A stretch of 64,000 nucleotides of DNA from Dyadobacter subterraneus (GCF_015221875.1 NZ_JACYGY010000001.1:2830501-2894500); one strand, 5' to 3'. Positions 45,043 to 54,562 are shown, counted from the stretch's first letter. Made by a program: numbers and translations. The notes: generated by a model from the letters alone, not told the origin.

Positions 45043-46416
45043 TTAGAGGCGAATAAAATCTATAATGAAGGTTGTTCCCTTGGGTTGGTTTGTTTGAATG
45101 GAGACATAGCCATTGTGCAGCTTAACAATACGTTCAACCAGGGAAAGTCCGATGCCGTAACCTTTTACATTAGCAGTATTGTCGCCACGATAAAAAGGTT
45201 GGAAAATAAGATTCTGATCCTGAACGGGAATTCCCTTGCCACTGTCTTCAAAACGTAAATTCATTTTATTGGAAGAGGCATGTAAGGTGATTCTCACAGT
45301 CTGATTTTCTGAAAATTTGCATGCGTTATCCATTAAGTTGAGAAATGCAGTTTTCAATAACGTTGAATTTCCAGCGATTTCCAACCATGTATCATCGTCC
45401 GGAAGCTCATCCAGATTGAGTTGAATATTATAAGCAGGATTAGCCTGTCCAAGACTTTGCCTGCAATCCCAAAGCAAATCATCAATTCTTACGATTTCCG
45501 TTAAAAGATCCCGCTGATCTTCACTCACTTTGGCAAGTTCGAGTAAGGTATTGGAAAGCTGTGCCAGTTCCTGAACATCTTCAAGCACAGATTGAATTGT
45601 TATCTGATAATCTTTGGAACTACGCTCTTTGAGCATACTCACTTCGAGTTGCGATCTGATTTTAGTCAAAGGATTTTTAAGCTCATGCGAAACATTGGCC
45701 ACAAATATTTTCTGCATCTGAAAAGCCGTTTCAATCCGATCCAAAAGTTTGTTGAATGTTGTCGACAAACGGCCTATTTCATCTCTCTGATTTGGGATTT
45801 CCAGTCTTGTATCAAGCTTCTGCGGTAAAATTCCTTCCACGGCATTCATAACCTTTGAAATAGGACGAAGCGCACGTTTGGCGAAAACCCAGCCTGCAAG
45901 TCCTACAATGGCTGTTACGATAAGATACAGCACAGTCAGCAGTGTATTTAAATTGGACAAGTTGGCTTGTCCATATAAATCCTGGGCACCGAGCATAACC
46001 ACAGCCCGGTTGAAAGGATATTTGTAATACAATCCTACAACCTTATAATCCCCATCCGTATAACGGATTTCCCCGGATTTCCGGATTTCATCCAGCCAGT
46101 AATTTGAGACGTGAATTGATTTGGTAACTGCGTTGGTATTGGTGTAGATCAGCCTGTTTTTTTCATCAAAAATCAGGATATTTTCATTGTAGATAAGGTC
46201 GCGGTTTGAGCCTTCCAATGCCCGCAGCACTTCGGTATTTACCTGAGGAACTTTTAATAATAGCTCGGCAGTGGATTTTGCTTTTGAACGCAACCTGTCG
46301 TAAAAATCCTCTGTAACATTATTATAGGTAAAATAATAAATCGCAAAAAACGTAACCAATAAAATGCCGCTTACAAGCAGGGAAAACTGGATCGTAAGTC
46401 GGGTACGGATTTGCAT
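45043..46416 (-). CDS. Two-component sensor histidine kinase
   Basis: 457 residues. TM1 at about 7-29, a periplasmic sensor of ~125 residues, TM2 at 157-178, HAMP domain (ALRPISKVMNAVEGI and on), HisKA with H244 in VSHELKNPL, then HATPase_c with LMDNACKFS, DSGKGIP and GYGIGLSLVERIV. This is an OmpR-class (HPK1/2) sensor like those for metals or envelope stress. It follows the regulator gene by three bases, so the two form a cognate pair. The signal is not known. Confidence 0.93.
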   Translation of the reverse strand: MQIRTRLTIQFSLLVSGILLVTFFAIYYFTYNNVTEDFYDRLRSKAKSTAELLLKVPQVNTEVLRALEGSNRDLIYNENILIFDEKNRLIYTNTNAVTKSIHVSNYWLDEIRKSGEIRYTDGDYKVVGLYYKYPFNRAVVMLGAQDLYGQANLSNLNTLLTVLYLIVTAIVGLAGWVFAKRALRPISKVMNAVEGILPQKLDTRLEIPNQRDEIGRLSTTFNKLLDRIETAFQMQKIFVANVSHELKNPLTKIRSQLEVSMLKERSSKDYQITIQSVLEDVQELAQLSNTLLELAKVSEDQRDLLTEIVRIDDLLWDCRQSLGQANPAYNIQLNLDELPDDDTWLEIAGNSTLLKTAFLNLMDNACKFSENQTVRITLHASSNKMNLRFEDSGKGIPVQDQNLIFQPFYRGDNTANVKGYGIGLSLVERIVKLHNGYVSIQTNQPKGTTFIIDFIRL

Positions 46417-46419
46417 AAT

Positions 46420-47097
46420 TTACTCTATTTTAAGCACATAGCCCATTCCGAACTGCGTGTGGATCAGTTTTACCGGGTAATCTTTATCAATTTTTTTACG
46501 AAGATAATTGACGTAAACCTCAATCACATTGGTGCCCGTATCAAATCCGATATCCCAAACCTGTTCCGCAATTTCAACTTTTGACACAACACGCCCCTGA
46601 TTCCGGATCAGATATACCAACAAATTAAATTCTCTCGCAGTTAAATTAATCTTATTTCCGGATCGGTGAACAGTTTTTGCATCCATTGAAACTTCAATAT
46701 CCGCAAAACGTAAAATCTGCGCAGTTTGAGAAATCGTTGAGCCGCGTTTTGTTAGTGCGCGGACACGCGCAAGCAATTCTTTAAATTCAAAAGGTTTGAC
46801 AAGATAATCGTCCGCTCCAGCATCAAGCCCCGTTACTTTATCATCGGTTGAACCAAGCGCTGTCAGCATTAAAATAGGCGTTTCGTCACCTGAATGACGC
46901 AGTTCCCTGCAAAGTTCTATGCCGTTGATTCCAGGGATAATGATATCGCTGATGATTAACTGATAGCCGCCTTTCTTAGCCAATTGTTTTCCAATCAGGC
47001 CGTCGTATGCAATATCAACCTCATAACCATTTTCTTCAAGCCCCTGTTTAAGGGATTGAACGGTTTTAGGTTCATCTTCTATCAGTAGTAATTTCAT
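46420..47097 (-). CDS. OmpR-family response regulator
   Basis: 225 residues. Receiver domain 1-~115 with acidic pocket EDE at 7-9, phospho-acceptor D51 (LIISDIIIPG), a Thr in MLTALGS and the conserved Lys in LVKPFEF. A winged-helix DNA-binding domain follows (VHRSGNKINLTAREFNLLVYLI, VEVYVNYLRKKID, HTQFGMGYVLKIE). It overlaps the nucleotidase gene by four bases and precedes the sensor kinase by three, so it is expressed with both. Confidence 0.95.
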   Translation of the reverse strand: MKLLLIEDEPKTVQSLKQGLEENGYEVDIAYDGLIGKQLAKKGGYQLIISDIIIPGINGIELCRELRHSGDETPILMLTALGSTDDKVTGLDAGADDYLVKPFEFKELLARVRALTKRGSTISQTAQILRFADIEVSMDAKTVHRSGNKINLTAREFNLLVYLIRNQGRVVSKVEIAEQVWDIGFDTGTNVIEVYVNYLRKKIDKDYPVKLIHTQFGMGYVLKIE

Positions 47098-47627
47098 TTA
47101 TTGGGTAAAAATAATTCGGAAACTTCCTGCCAGTTCGACACACGCCGAAATGTTTTGTCAGAAAGGTTATGCGGTGCTGTAAACAAAATTCCTTCACCCT
47201 TAAAAGCCGTCAGATTTCGCACATGATCATCAATTAGATAATCAGAATGAATGATACTCTTATGCCCGCAAAAAACAATATTGGACCATGGAATAAAATT
47301 GAAATGTTTTTGCAGCCAGTCAAATTTGTCTTTAAACGAATTCGGAAATTCCATAGCCGCTGTGGCTACATAAATCTCATAGAATTTTGACAGTTTCAAT
47401 ATCGTTTCCCGTGCGTCTTTTTTGACCGGAATATCGGCAAAAAAACCAGGCTCATTCATAATTCTGTTTAACCGCGTCAACTGTTTCGGATGAAGTAATT
47501 CTCTCAAAGATTTTGTTTCAAAATCCAGCTTGTTCAAAGTTGTATCGAAATCTTTGAGTACGATATCGGCCAGTTTTTCATGTGTGTCGGCCATCACATC
47601 ATCCATATCCAAAGTTAGTCTCAGCAT
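47094..47627 (-). CDS. 5'(3')-deoxyribonucleotidase-like HAD hydrolase
   Basis: 177 residues. The HAD motif I is LDMDDVMAD near 6-14 (nucleophile and general-acid Asp), motif II is in YVATAAMEFP and the motif IV region is HSDYLIDDH. This matches the NT5C family, which dephosphorylates deoxynucleoside monophosphates. Its ATG follows the E2 gene's TAA with no gap (TAAATG), and its end overlaps the response-regulator start by four bases, placing it in the middle of a tight operon. Confidence 0.87.
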   Translation of the reverse strand: MLRLTLDMDDVMADTHEKLADIVLKDFDTTLNKLDFETKSLRELLHPKQLTRLNRIMNEPGFFADIPVKKDARETILKLSKFYEIYVATAAMEFPNSFKDKFDWLQKHFNFIPWSNIVFCGHKSIIHSDYLIDDHVRNLTAFKGEGILFTAPHNLSDKTFRRVSNWQEVSELFLPNK

Positions 47628-48932
47628 TTAAATGAGCGTTCTATGGGCATCAAAATTTTCAAGATAATCGGAAACCCGTTTGACAAACATACCGCCAAGT
47701 GAGCCATCAACAACGCGATGGTCATAAGAATGAGAAATAAACATCAGACTTCTGATTCCAATTAAATCTCCTTGCAAAGTTTCTATAACGGCAGGTTTCT
47801 TTTTTATTGCTCCAAAAGCCATAATCGCAACCTGCGGCTGAACAATAATCGGCGTTCCCATTAAATTTCCAAAAGCACCAATGTTTGAAACCGTGTAAGT
47901 ACCGCCGGCAAGATCATCCGCTTTCAGTTTATTTTCACGTGCCCTTTTTGCCAACTCATTCACCTTTCTCGCCAAACCAGCCAGATCGTATTGATCAGCA
48001 TGATGAATCACGGGAACTATCAGGTTTCCGTCTGGTAACGCCACAGCCATACCAATATTGATGTCTTTCTTTTTGATAATATTATCACCTTCAACAGAAA
48101 TATTGATCAGCGGATAATCCTTGATCGCTTTTACAACAGCCTCGATCAGAATCGGAGTAAAGGTTATACTATCACCTGATTTTTTTCTGAAATCATTTTT
48201 AACCGCATCCCGCCATTTTACAATTGTTGTCATGTCAGTTTCTATAAAAGAAGTAACATGAGCTGAAATGCGTTTGGATTCACTCATACGGGAAGAAATC
48301 ATCTTCCTCATACGGTCCATTTCAATAATTTCTGACGAACCGTTCAGAGAAGTCGCTTTAACAGGTGCCGGCTGAATAATTTCCTTTTTAGTATTGGTCC
48401 GGTCTGTCAGATAGGAAATAATGTCATTTTTTGTAACACGATTTTCCGCACCAGTTCCCTGGATACTGGCCAATTCCTGAGCACTTAAATTCTCTTCACG
48501 TGCAATACTTAACACAAGCGGAGAATAAAATGTACTTGACTCTGAACCGCTTTTCAAAAGGATTTCTGCTTCAACTGTTTCAGAAGTCTTGCGCACTGCA
48601 TTATGGATATCTTTTTCAAGAAATGCAACAGCATCAAAATCGGGATCATCAAAACTTGCTTTTGGAGAATCATCCGGAGTTTCATCCCCTTCATCAACCT
48701 GAATATTGGCCACCGGACTTCCAATAGCAACTACGTCGCCTTCTTTTACAAGCCATTCGATTAACACACCGGAATAGGGCGAGGGAACTTCCGTATCCAC
48801 TTTATCCGTGGCCACTTCCAGAACAGAATCGTCAGCCGTTATTGAATCGCCTGCTTTGTTTAGCAGCGTCAACACGGTACATTCCATAATACTCTCGCCC
48901 AAAGCGGGCATTAACATTTCAACTATTTTCAT
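47628..48932 (-). CDS. 2-oxoacid dehydrogenase E2 (dihydrolipoamide acyltransferase)
   Basis: 434 residues. One lipoyl domain (1-~78) with lipoyl-Lys K44 in EVATDKVDTEV; a linker; a peripheral subunit-binding domain near 135-170 (SIAREENLSAQELASIQGTG); and the catalytic core near 200-434 with active-site H405 and D409 in SYDHRVVDG. The branched-chain or pyruvate type cannot be distinguished by eye. No E1 or E3 gene is adjacent. It is 67 bases downstream of cinA and heads the E2-nucleotidase-regulator-kinase string. Confidence 0.92.
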   Translation of the reverse strand: MKIVEMLMPALGESIMECTVLTLLNKAGDSITADDSVLEVATDKVDTEVPSPYSGVLIEWLVKEGDVVAIGSPVANIQVDEGDETPDDSPKASFDDPDFDAVAFLEKDIHNAVRKTSETVEAEILLKSGSESSTFYSPLVLSIAREENLSAQELASIQGTGAENRVTKNDIISYLTDRTNTKKEIIQPAPVKATSLNGSSEIIEMDRMRKMISSRMSESKRISAHVTSFIETDMTTIVKWRDAVKNDFRKKSGDSITFTPILIEAVVKAIKDYPLINISVEGDNIIKKKDINIGMAVALPDGNLIVPVIHHADQYDLAGLARKVNELAKRARENKLKADDLAGGTYTVSNIGAFGNLMGTPIIVQPQVAIMAFGAIKKKPAVIETLQGDLIGIRSLMFISHSYDHRVVDGSLGGMFVKRVSDYLENFDAHRTLI

Positions 48933-48999
48933 ATTTTTCTATATTTCATCTCCACAACCCAACCCCGCGATATTATGAATGATCTAAATTTTCTGGTCG

Positions 49000-50274
49000 T
49001 TAATTTTTGATTTTTTCGGCTTCGGTTTTCAAAATAGTTTTTCTCAACAAATTTAAAACGTAGCTCGATGTCAACTCAATATTTACTTTTCTGTCGTTTC
49101 TTAAAGTTAATAGCTGAGTAACTGTTTCCTTTGGTGTTGCACAGGCAATCCAGACAGTTCCAACAGGTTTTTCAGGTGTTCCGCCGTCCGGCCCTGCAAT
49201 GCCTGTTGTGGAAATTGCGTAAGTTGTATTTAATTTTTTACGCGCGCCTTCTGCCATTTCCCGTGCAGTTTGTTCACTTACTGCACCAAAATCTTCCAGC
49301 GTTTCTCTGGAAACACCCAAGATATGCATTTTTATTGCATTGCTGTAACTGATGATCGAACCTTCGTAATATTGTGATGAACCCGGCACATTTGTAATCT
49401 GATTCGCCACAAAACCACCGGTACAACTTTCGGCTGTGGAAACGGTCGCGTTGTTTTCAACAAGCAGTTTTCCAATTACAGTTTCCAGTTCGTCTGCGTC
49501 ATATCCAAAAATATGTTCCTGAATCATCGGGACAAGTTGGTCAACCTGCTCCTTTAATTCTGCGTCCAATATTTCCTGATTATCTCCGGTTGCTGTGAGT
49601 CTCAGTTTTACCTGACCAAAATGAGGAAGATAAGCAAGTTTGATATGGGATGGCAAGGCATCTTCCCAATCAGCAATTTTTTCAGCTAAAAAGGATTCAC
49701 CGATTCCAATCGTACGGATTATTTTATGTGTGATGATATTAAAAACGAATTGCTCCTTCAATTTTGGCAGAATCGCATGTGTCATCAGGCTCTTCATTTC
49801 ATAAGGCACACCAGGAAGCGAAACATAAATCACGCCGTCTTTTTCGAACCACATACCGGGTGCAGTACCCCAGAGATTTGGGATATAAGTGCAGTTTTCC
49901 GGAAGCGCCGCCTGCTGCCTGTTCAGCTCTGTCATTTCTCTGCCTCTTTTGGCAAAAAAATCTGTTACAAGCGCCAGAGCGTCTTCATTTATTTTTAATT
50001 CGGTATTAAAATATTTGCAAAAAGTATGTTTTGTGATGTCATCTTTTGTCGGACCGAGACCGCCGGTTACAATAATAACGTTCACTCTTTGACTTGCTTC
50101 TGTCAGGGCTGCAATGATATCTTCCTGTAAATCGCCGACCGAAGTTTTCCTCACCGGACGAATTCCAATTCCAGTAAGCTCAGCACCAATCCATTGCGTA
50201 TTTGTATCTGTGATTTGTCCAAAAAGAATTTCATCACCAATGGTAATTATTTCCGCCCTGATAATGGGATTCAT
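49000..50274 (-). CDS. cinA: CinA family protein (nicotinamide mononucleotide/ADP-ribose processing)
   Basis: 424 residues with two domains. The N-terminal MoCF/COG1058 domain has EIITIGDEILFGQITDTN, IVTGGLGPTKDDIT and SLPGVPYEMKSLM. The C-terminal CinA domain has STAESCTGGFVANQITNVPGSS, SNAIKMHILGV, ISTTGIAGPDGGTPEKPVGTVWIA. Known members act as NMN deamidase and ADP-ribose pyrophosphatase; the competence link is historical. Normal length, no defects. Confidence 0.95.
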   Translation of the reverse strand: MNPIIRAEIITIGDEILFGQITDTNTQWIGAELTGIGIRPVRKTSVGDLQEDIIAALTEASQRVNVIIVTGGLGPTKDDITKHTFCKYFNTELKINEDALALVTDFFAKRGREMTELNRQQAALPENCTYIPNLWGTAPGMWFEKDGVIYVSLPGVPYEMKSLMTHAILPKLKEQFVFNIITHKIIRTIGIGESFLAEKIADWEDALPSHIKLAYLPHFGQVKLRLTATGDNQEILDAELKEQVDQLVPMIQEHIFGYDADELETVIGKLLVENNATVSTAESCTGGFVANQITNVPGSSQYYEGSIISYSNAIKMHILGVSRETLEDFGAVSEQTAREMAEGARKKLNTTYAISTTGIAGPDGGTPEKPVGTVWIACATPKETVTQLLTLRNDRKVNIELTSSYVLNLLRKTILKTEAEKIKN

Positions 50275-50381
50275 AAATGCGAATTTGAATGATTTGAACC
50301 GTTTATTTTTCCAAAATTAAGTAAAATTAATTGTTATTGATTACGTTTGAAACATAGTGTGAATTAAACAGAGTAACCCAA

Positions 50382-51113
50382 ATGAATCGTAAAATACCGT
50401 TAATTATCTTTTTATGGATTTCATGTAGCTGTGCTTCAATGGCTCAGTTCAATCTCGGAAAGGTATTGGACTCATTTAAAAAAACGGAAGGAACAACATC
50501 ATTATCAAACGCTGATATTGTAAAAGGTTTAAAAGAAGCATTAACTGTCGGAATAAGCAACGGATCCGCCGAAGCATCCAAGAAAGATGGATTTTTCAAG
50601 AATGAACTGATTAAAATTGTTGTGCCGCCGGAAGCGCAAAAAGTAGCTGAAACGCTTCGCAAACTTGGATTAGGTAAAGAAGTTGATAAATTTACACTTT
50701 CCTTAAACCGTGCTGCCGAAGATGCCGCTAAAAAATCCAAACCAATTTTTGTCAAAGCCATCACGTCCATGACAATTACGGATGCACTTAGCATATTAAA
50801 AGGACAGGATGACGCTGCAACAAGATATCTTCAAAAAACGACAAACCAGGATTTGTACAATACCTTTTTTCCGGTTGTTGACAGCACATTGAATCTGAAT
50901 AAAGCGACGCAGTATTATGCGGATCTTGTTAAAACTTACAACGAAATTCCGTTGGTGAAAAAAGTAAATCCTGATCTGAAAGGATATGCGACGCAAAAAA
51001 CAATCGACGGACTTTACACGTTAATTGCGCAGGAAGAAAAGAAAATCAGAAAGGATCCGGTTGCCAGAGTAAGTGATATTTTGAAAACAGTTTTCGGACA
51101 ATCCGGAAAGTAG
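50382..51113 (+). CDS. DUF4197 family exported protein
   Basis: 243 residues with a signal peptide; cleavage is likely after ASMA, before QFNLGKV. The conserved body has SNADIVKGLKEALTVGISNGSAEASKKDGFFKN, KIVVPPEAQKVAETLRKLGLGKEVD, and ITDALSILKGQDDAATRYLQKTT, all DUF4197 hallmarks. Function is unknown; it is periplasmic and all-helical by appearance. It is divergent from cinA and lies 64 bases before gldC on the same strand. Confidence 0.9.
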   Translation: MNRKIPLIIFLWISCSCASMAQFNLGKVLDSFKKTEGTTSLSNADIVKGLKEALTVGISNGSAEASKKDGFFKNELIKIVVPPEAQKVAETLRKLGLGKEVDKFTLSLNRAAEDAAKKSKPIFVKAITSMTITDALSILKGQDDAATRYLQKTTNQDLYNTFFPVVDSTLNLNKATQYYADLVKTYNEIPLVKKVNPDLKGYATQKTIDGLYTLIAQEEKKIRKDPVARVSDILKTVFGQSGK

Positions 51114-51148
51114 CGAACCCGAAATGGCAAGGTGTTGTTACTTTGTCT

Positions 51149-51156
51149 TACTTTTG
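51149..51156 (+). promoter_or_regulatory. Candidate -7 box (TACTTTTG) for gldC
   Basis: Exact TAnnTTTG match 21 bases before the gldC ATG at 51178; no clear -33 element. Confidence 0.3.
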
Positions 51157-51177
51157 CGAAAAATATTTAATCCTTTT

Positions 51178-51519
51178 ATGAAAAATTCTGAGATTCATTT
51201 CACCGTTGAACTAGATAATCAAAACGTACCTGATAAAATCCATTGGTCGGCGACCGACAATCCAAACGAAGGCATCAATGATACCCGCGCAATTGCTATC
51301 GCTGTTTGGGATCATTACCACAGAGGCACATTGAAAATTGACCTTTGGACTAAGGATATGGAAGTTTTTGAAATGAAACGTTTTTACATTGAAATTATGA
51401 GCGGAATAGCTGATACTTTGCTGACTGCGACAAACGATATGGTTATGGCTGACGCAATTGAAGGCGTTTGTGAAACACTGAGCAAGAAACTTGATGAGGA
51501 AATGAAGGCTGCGAAGTAA
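51178..51519 (+). CDS. gldC: Gliding motility protein GldC
   Basis: From the ATG at 51178, 113 residues; the frame opens at 51124 but the extra 18 residues are not GldC-like. Typical segments are IHFTVELDNQNVPDKIHWSATDNP, AIAVWDHYHRGTLKIDLWTKDM and MKRFYIEIMSGIADTL. GldC is a small cytoplasmic accessory protein of Bacteroidota gliding motility and also occurs in non-gliding species. Its presence supports the taxonomic placement. A terminator follows. Confidence 0.93.
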   Translation: MKNSEIHFTVELDNQNVPDKIHWSATDNPNEGINDTRAIAIAVWDHYHRGTLKIDLWTKDMEVFEMKRFYIEIMSGIADTLLTATNDMVMADAIEGVCETLSKKLDEEMKAAK

Positions 51520-51551
51520 TTGACTTTACTTTTATTTTCTATATTAAAACT

Positions 51552-51578
51552 AAAAAAGCGGTCTTTGGGCCGCTTTTT
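51552..51578 (+). terminator. Terminator after gldC
   Basis: AAAAAAGCGG / CCGCTTTTT stem around a TCTTTGGG loop. Confidence 0.8.
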
Positions 51579-51634
51579 AGTTTTTCCCTGGCGGGAAATG
51601 TTTGTACATATTTCCGCGGCTTAAATACGTAAAA

Positions 51635-51895
51635 TTAAAGAGATAACCATCCCATTTCTTTTTCAAGTTGTTGAAGGGAAATAGTAGCCTCATCTTTCCT
51701 GGATTTCATAATTTCCAAGAGCAGGAAATCTTCGACTTTCTCACTTTTGACTATTGAAATAATTTTTAGAACCTCCCTAACTGAAAAGTTATCATTTTTC
51801 AATTTGGAAGTAAAACTAGCTAAGGACAGGCCGATTTTTGTTGCTACAAAATCGTTACGGTATCCTGAAATTCTTATCACTTGCCGGATCGTCAT
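51635..51895 (-). CDS. Small HTH-like protein, possible solitary antitoxin
   Basis: From the ATG at 51895 the protein is 86 residues; the frame opens at 51952. GYRNDFVATKIGLSLASFTSKLKNDNF, then SVREVLKIISIV, reads like a Cro/CI-type helix-turn-helix. A degradable-looking charged end follows (MKSRKDEATISLQQLEKEMGW). In Bacteroidota such proteins often precede a PIN-type toxin. No toxin gene follows here; the next gene downstream, gldC, is convergent. It may be an orphan antitoxin or a small regulator. The family assignment is by pattern only. Confidence 0.55.
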   Translation of the reverse strand: MTIRQVIRISGYRNDFVATKIGLSLASFTSKLKNDNFSVREVLKIISIVKSEKVEDFLLLEIMKSRKDEATISLQQLEKEMGWLSL

Positions 51896-51984
51896 GTTGA
51901 GATTACAATTAAATAATTTGAGTTTCGCGCAGGTTATTATGCTTATAAGCAAATATTGCTAAGCTTATTTGCATGACAATAACT

Positions 51985-52344
51985 TCATTTCAATTCCCCC
52001 AAAGCCGCTTTATCCTTTTTCGGTAAACTGTCAACAACCAGTTCATAAGAATCCTTGATCATGCTGTATAATAATTCACTGGGAATGCTTCCATTAACAT
52101 GTACCGTGTTCCAGTGTTTTTTATTCATATGATATCCTGGCTGGATATCAGAATATTTCTCTCTCAGCTCTTCGGCCCTTTCGGGATCACACTTGGCATT
52201 GAATTGTGTAGCAACACCATCAATCGGGGTCAATAAAAATACTTTTCCCATTACTTTAAAAACAAGCGTATCTGGTCCGAAAGGAAGTTCTTCGGTTACG
52301 CCTGGTAATTCCAGGCAAAAGTCTCGTATTGATTCCAGGTTCAT
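51985..52344 (-). CDS. MmcQ/YjbR family protein
   Basis: 119 residues. Typical segments are IRDFCLELPGVTEELPFGPDTLVFKV, GKVFLLTP and PGYHMNKKHWNTVHVNG near residue 90. MmcQ/YjbR proteins have a CyaY-like fold and are annotated as DNA-binding, but their role is not established. The gene overlaps the preceding small membrane-protein gene by four bases. Confidence 0.9.
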   Translation of the reverse strand: MNLESIRDFCLELPGVTEELPFGPDTLVFKVMGKVFLLTPIDGVATQFNAKCDPERAEELREKYSDIQPGYHMNKKHWNTVHVNGSIPSELLYSMIKDSYELVVDSLPKKDKAALGELK

Positions 52345-52529
52345 CTTGTAAAGGCGCGTACAATCATAACGATCAGACAGAATAAAAACATAACAATCGA
52401 AATCCGGTTAATGCCGTGCATCATTCGTAGGTTGAATGAAGTCGGATCGTTTGGATTTGGTTTTTTGAATACCCGGACAAAGTAATAAAATACATCTCCA
52501 AGCTGAAAATACTTTTTCATATCAAACAA
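52341..52529 (-). CDS. Small single-TM protein (DUF6728-like)
   Basis: 62 residues, or 59 from Met4 (MKKYFQLGDVFYYFVRVFKK). The middle is LRMMHGINRISI, and a single TM helix lies near 43-59 with Arg flanks. It matches my recollection of the small Bacteroidota DUF6728 family of unknown function. It lies 24 bases after ispG and overlaps the MmcQ gene by four bases, so it is probably part of an ispG transcription unit. Confidence 0.7.
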   Translation of the reverse strand: MFDMKKYFQLGDVFYYFVRVFKKPNPNDPTSFNLRMMHGINRISIVMFLFCLIVMIVRAFTR

Positions 52530-52552
52530 AGTTTAAAATTCGTAATTGGGAA

Positions 52553-54562
52553 TTAAGAAAGATTGAAAGCTTCATCCTGTCCCGGATCAATCCAGCGGCC
52601 GTCTTCCTTGATCAGTTCAATTAATTCGTCTACTGCCTTCGCAGCTGTAACAGAACGTTTTACAACTTCCTGTCCACGGTATAAAGCAATTTTATCTTTA
52701 CCCATACCCACATAACCGTAGTCGGCATCAGCCATTTCTCCCGGTCCGTTTACAATACAACCCATAATCCCGATTTTCAAACCCTTCAAATGCTCGGTAT
52801 ATTTCCGGATCATGGCTGTTGTTTCCTGTAAATCAAACAAAGTCCTGCCACAGGAAGGGCAGGAGATATATTCCGTTTTTGACATCCGCGTTCTTGCGGC
52901 TTGCAAAATTCCGAAAGCGATGCTGTTATAAGTTGTGGCTAAGGCAAGTTTTTCTTTATGTGAAATCGGATATTGAAAATCCGGCGATAACAAAATCCCG
53001 TCGCCAAAACCGTCTACTAACAATCCACCAATATCCGTTGCCGAATATAAAGTTAAACTATCGCCAAGGTCAGTTTCGTATGTACGCTGGATAATTACCG
53101 GCGTTTTTATTTTCATTTCTGTCAAGCGATAGAAAAACCTCCGCATTTCCGGCATCGCATGATGATTTTCGGAATGCAGCAGCAATACTATATTTTTTTC
53201 GTGACGGATTTTTTCAAGAAAAGGAATATCAAACTGATGAATATTGCCTTTGATGAAATTTAATTGGGAAGACGTTTCAGTGGCTGAATAATATTCATGA
53301 ACTGTGAATGCCGGGAATTTATTTGTCCGGTCAGTATGTTTAAGCCATTGTTCATGATCAAGAATTTCTTTCAAACCATTTGGTAACATAAATGGAATGG
53401 CGTTGCTTCCTGAATAAATAAAATCTGCACCCTGATCGTTCATTGCCCATTTATCAGGTACTGGCAAAAAGAAATGACCAATACTTTTTAAATCATCATA
53501 TTGTTCAACAGAGAGATCAGAATAATCCGCTATAACACGCGGAACATTTAATCCTCCAATATTAAATACTTCCTGCGTTTCTCTTCTTGTATATTGAAAA
53601 GGATTGATCGGACAAGATTCGATTGCATCAATATGCTCATGAGGCGCACGGTGATTATATCTTTCAACCAAAGCGCGAGCAACCGGTGCTTCTTTTTCAG
53701 GTGCCTCAGTAAGTGAAACACGAACGGTATCACCTAAGCCATCTTCCAGCAAAGTACCAATTCCAACGGCTGATTTTATTCTTCCATCTTCCGCCTCACC
53801 AGCTTCTGTTACACCCAAATGTAATGGATAAGGTTTCAAGCCTTCTTCATCCAATCTTTGAACGAGTAAACGGTATGCTTCCACCATCACCTGCGTGTTG
53901 CTGGATTTCATAGAAAGTGCAATGTTAAAATAATTGAATTCTTCACAGATCCTTAAAAATTCCAGTGCAGATTCAACCATTCCAAGCGGTGTGTCACCAT
54001 ACCGACTTAAAATACGGTCAGAAAGCGATCCGTGGTTGGTACCAATGCGCATCGCAGTTCCGTATTCTTTACAGATTTTGATGAGCGGAATGAATTTTTC
54101 CCGGATACGTTCCAGTTCGGCTGCATATGAAGAATCGGTATAATCGATTACTTCGAAACGTTTTCTATCCGCGTAATTTCCCGGATTGATACGAACTTTT
54201 TCAACAATTCTGGCTGCAAGTTCAGCAGCATTTGGCGTAAAATGGATATCTGCAATCAGAGGAACAAAAATTCCTCTTTGACGCAATCCATTACGAATAT
54301 TTTCAAGATTTTGGGCTTCTTTAACACTTGGCGCCGTTATACGTACGTACTCGCATCCGGATTCAACCATGCGGATTACTTCCTCAATCGATCCCTGCGT
54401 ATCCATGGTATCAACCGTTGTCATAGATTGAATTCTGATCGGATAATCAGATCCCATTGGAATGTCACCAATTTTAATTGTAATCGTTTCCCTGCGTTTA
54501 TATTCTGTCAGGGAAGGGCAATATATATTTAATTTATTCTCAGGAGCTGTCAAAATGGACAT
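52553..54562 (-). CDS. ispG: 4-hydroxy-3-methylbut-2-enyl diphosphate synthase, long form
   Basis: 669 residues, the three-domain form of Bacteroidota, Chlamydiae and plants; the E. coli type is ~370. The TIM barrel is 1-~280 (RIQSMTTVDTMDTQGSIEEV, VRINPGNYAD, RIGTNHGSL, HLGVTEAGEAEDG). An inserted domain spans ~290-550. The C-terminal iron-sulfur domain has CPSCGRTL near 565 and CIVNGPGE near 602. It makes HMBPP from MEcPP in the MEP isoprenoid pathway. A long palindrome lies 72-95 bases upstream. Confidence 0.96.
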   Translation of the reverse strand: MSILTAPENKLNIYCPSLTEYKRRETITIKIGDIPMGSDYPIRIQSMTTVDTMDTQGSIEEVIRMVESGCEYVRITAPSVKEAQNLENIRNGLRQRGIFVPLIADIHFTPNAAELAARIVEKVRINPGNYADRKRFEVIDYTDSSYAAELERIREKFIPLIKICKEYGTAMRIGTNHGSLSDRILSRYGDTPLGMVESALEFLRICEEFNYFNIALSMKSSNTQVMVEAYRLLVQRLDEEGLKPYPLHLGVTEAGEAEDGRIKSAVGIGTLLEDGLGDTVRVSLTEAPEKEAPVARALVERYNHRAPHEHIDAIESCPINPFQYTRRETQEVFNIGGLNVPRVIADYSDLSVEQYDDLKSIGHFFLPVPDKWAMNDQGADFIYSGSNAIPFMLPNGLKEILDHEQWLKHTDRTNKFPAFTVHEYYSATETSSQLNFIKGNIHQFDIPFLEKIRHEKNIVLLLHSENHHAMPEMRRFFYRLTEMKIKTPVIIQRTYETDLGDSLTLYSATDIGGLLVDGFGDGILLSPDFQYPISHKEKLALATTYNSIAFGILQAARTRMSKTEYISCPSCGRTLFDLQETTAMIRKYTEHLKGLKIGIMGCIVNGPGEMADADYGYVGMGKDKIALYRGQEVVKRSVTAAKAVDELIELIKEDGRWIDPGQDEAFNLS

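Noticed and set aside
52553..54562. ispG as a gene fusion because of its 669-residue length
   Set aside because: The inserted domain is the normal long form in Bacteroidota, Chlamydiae and plants.
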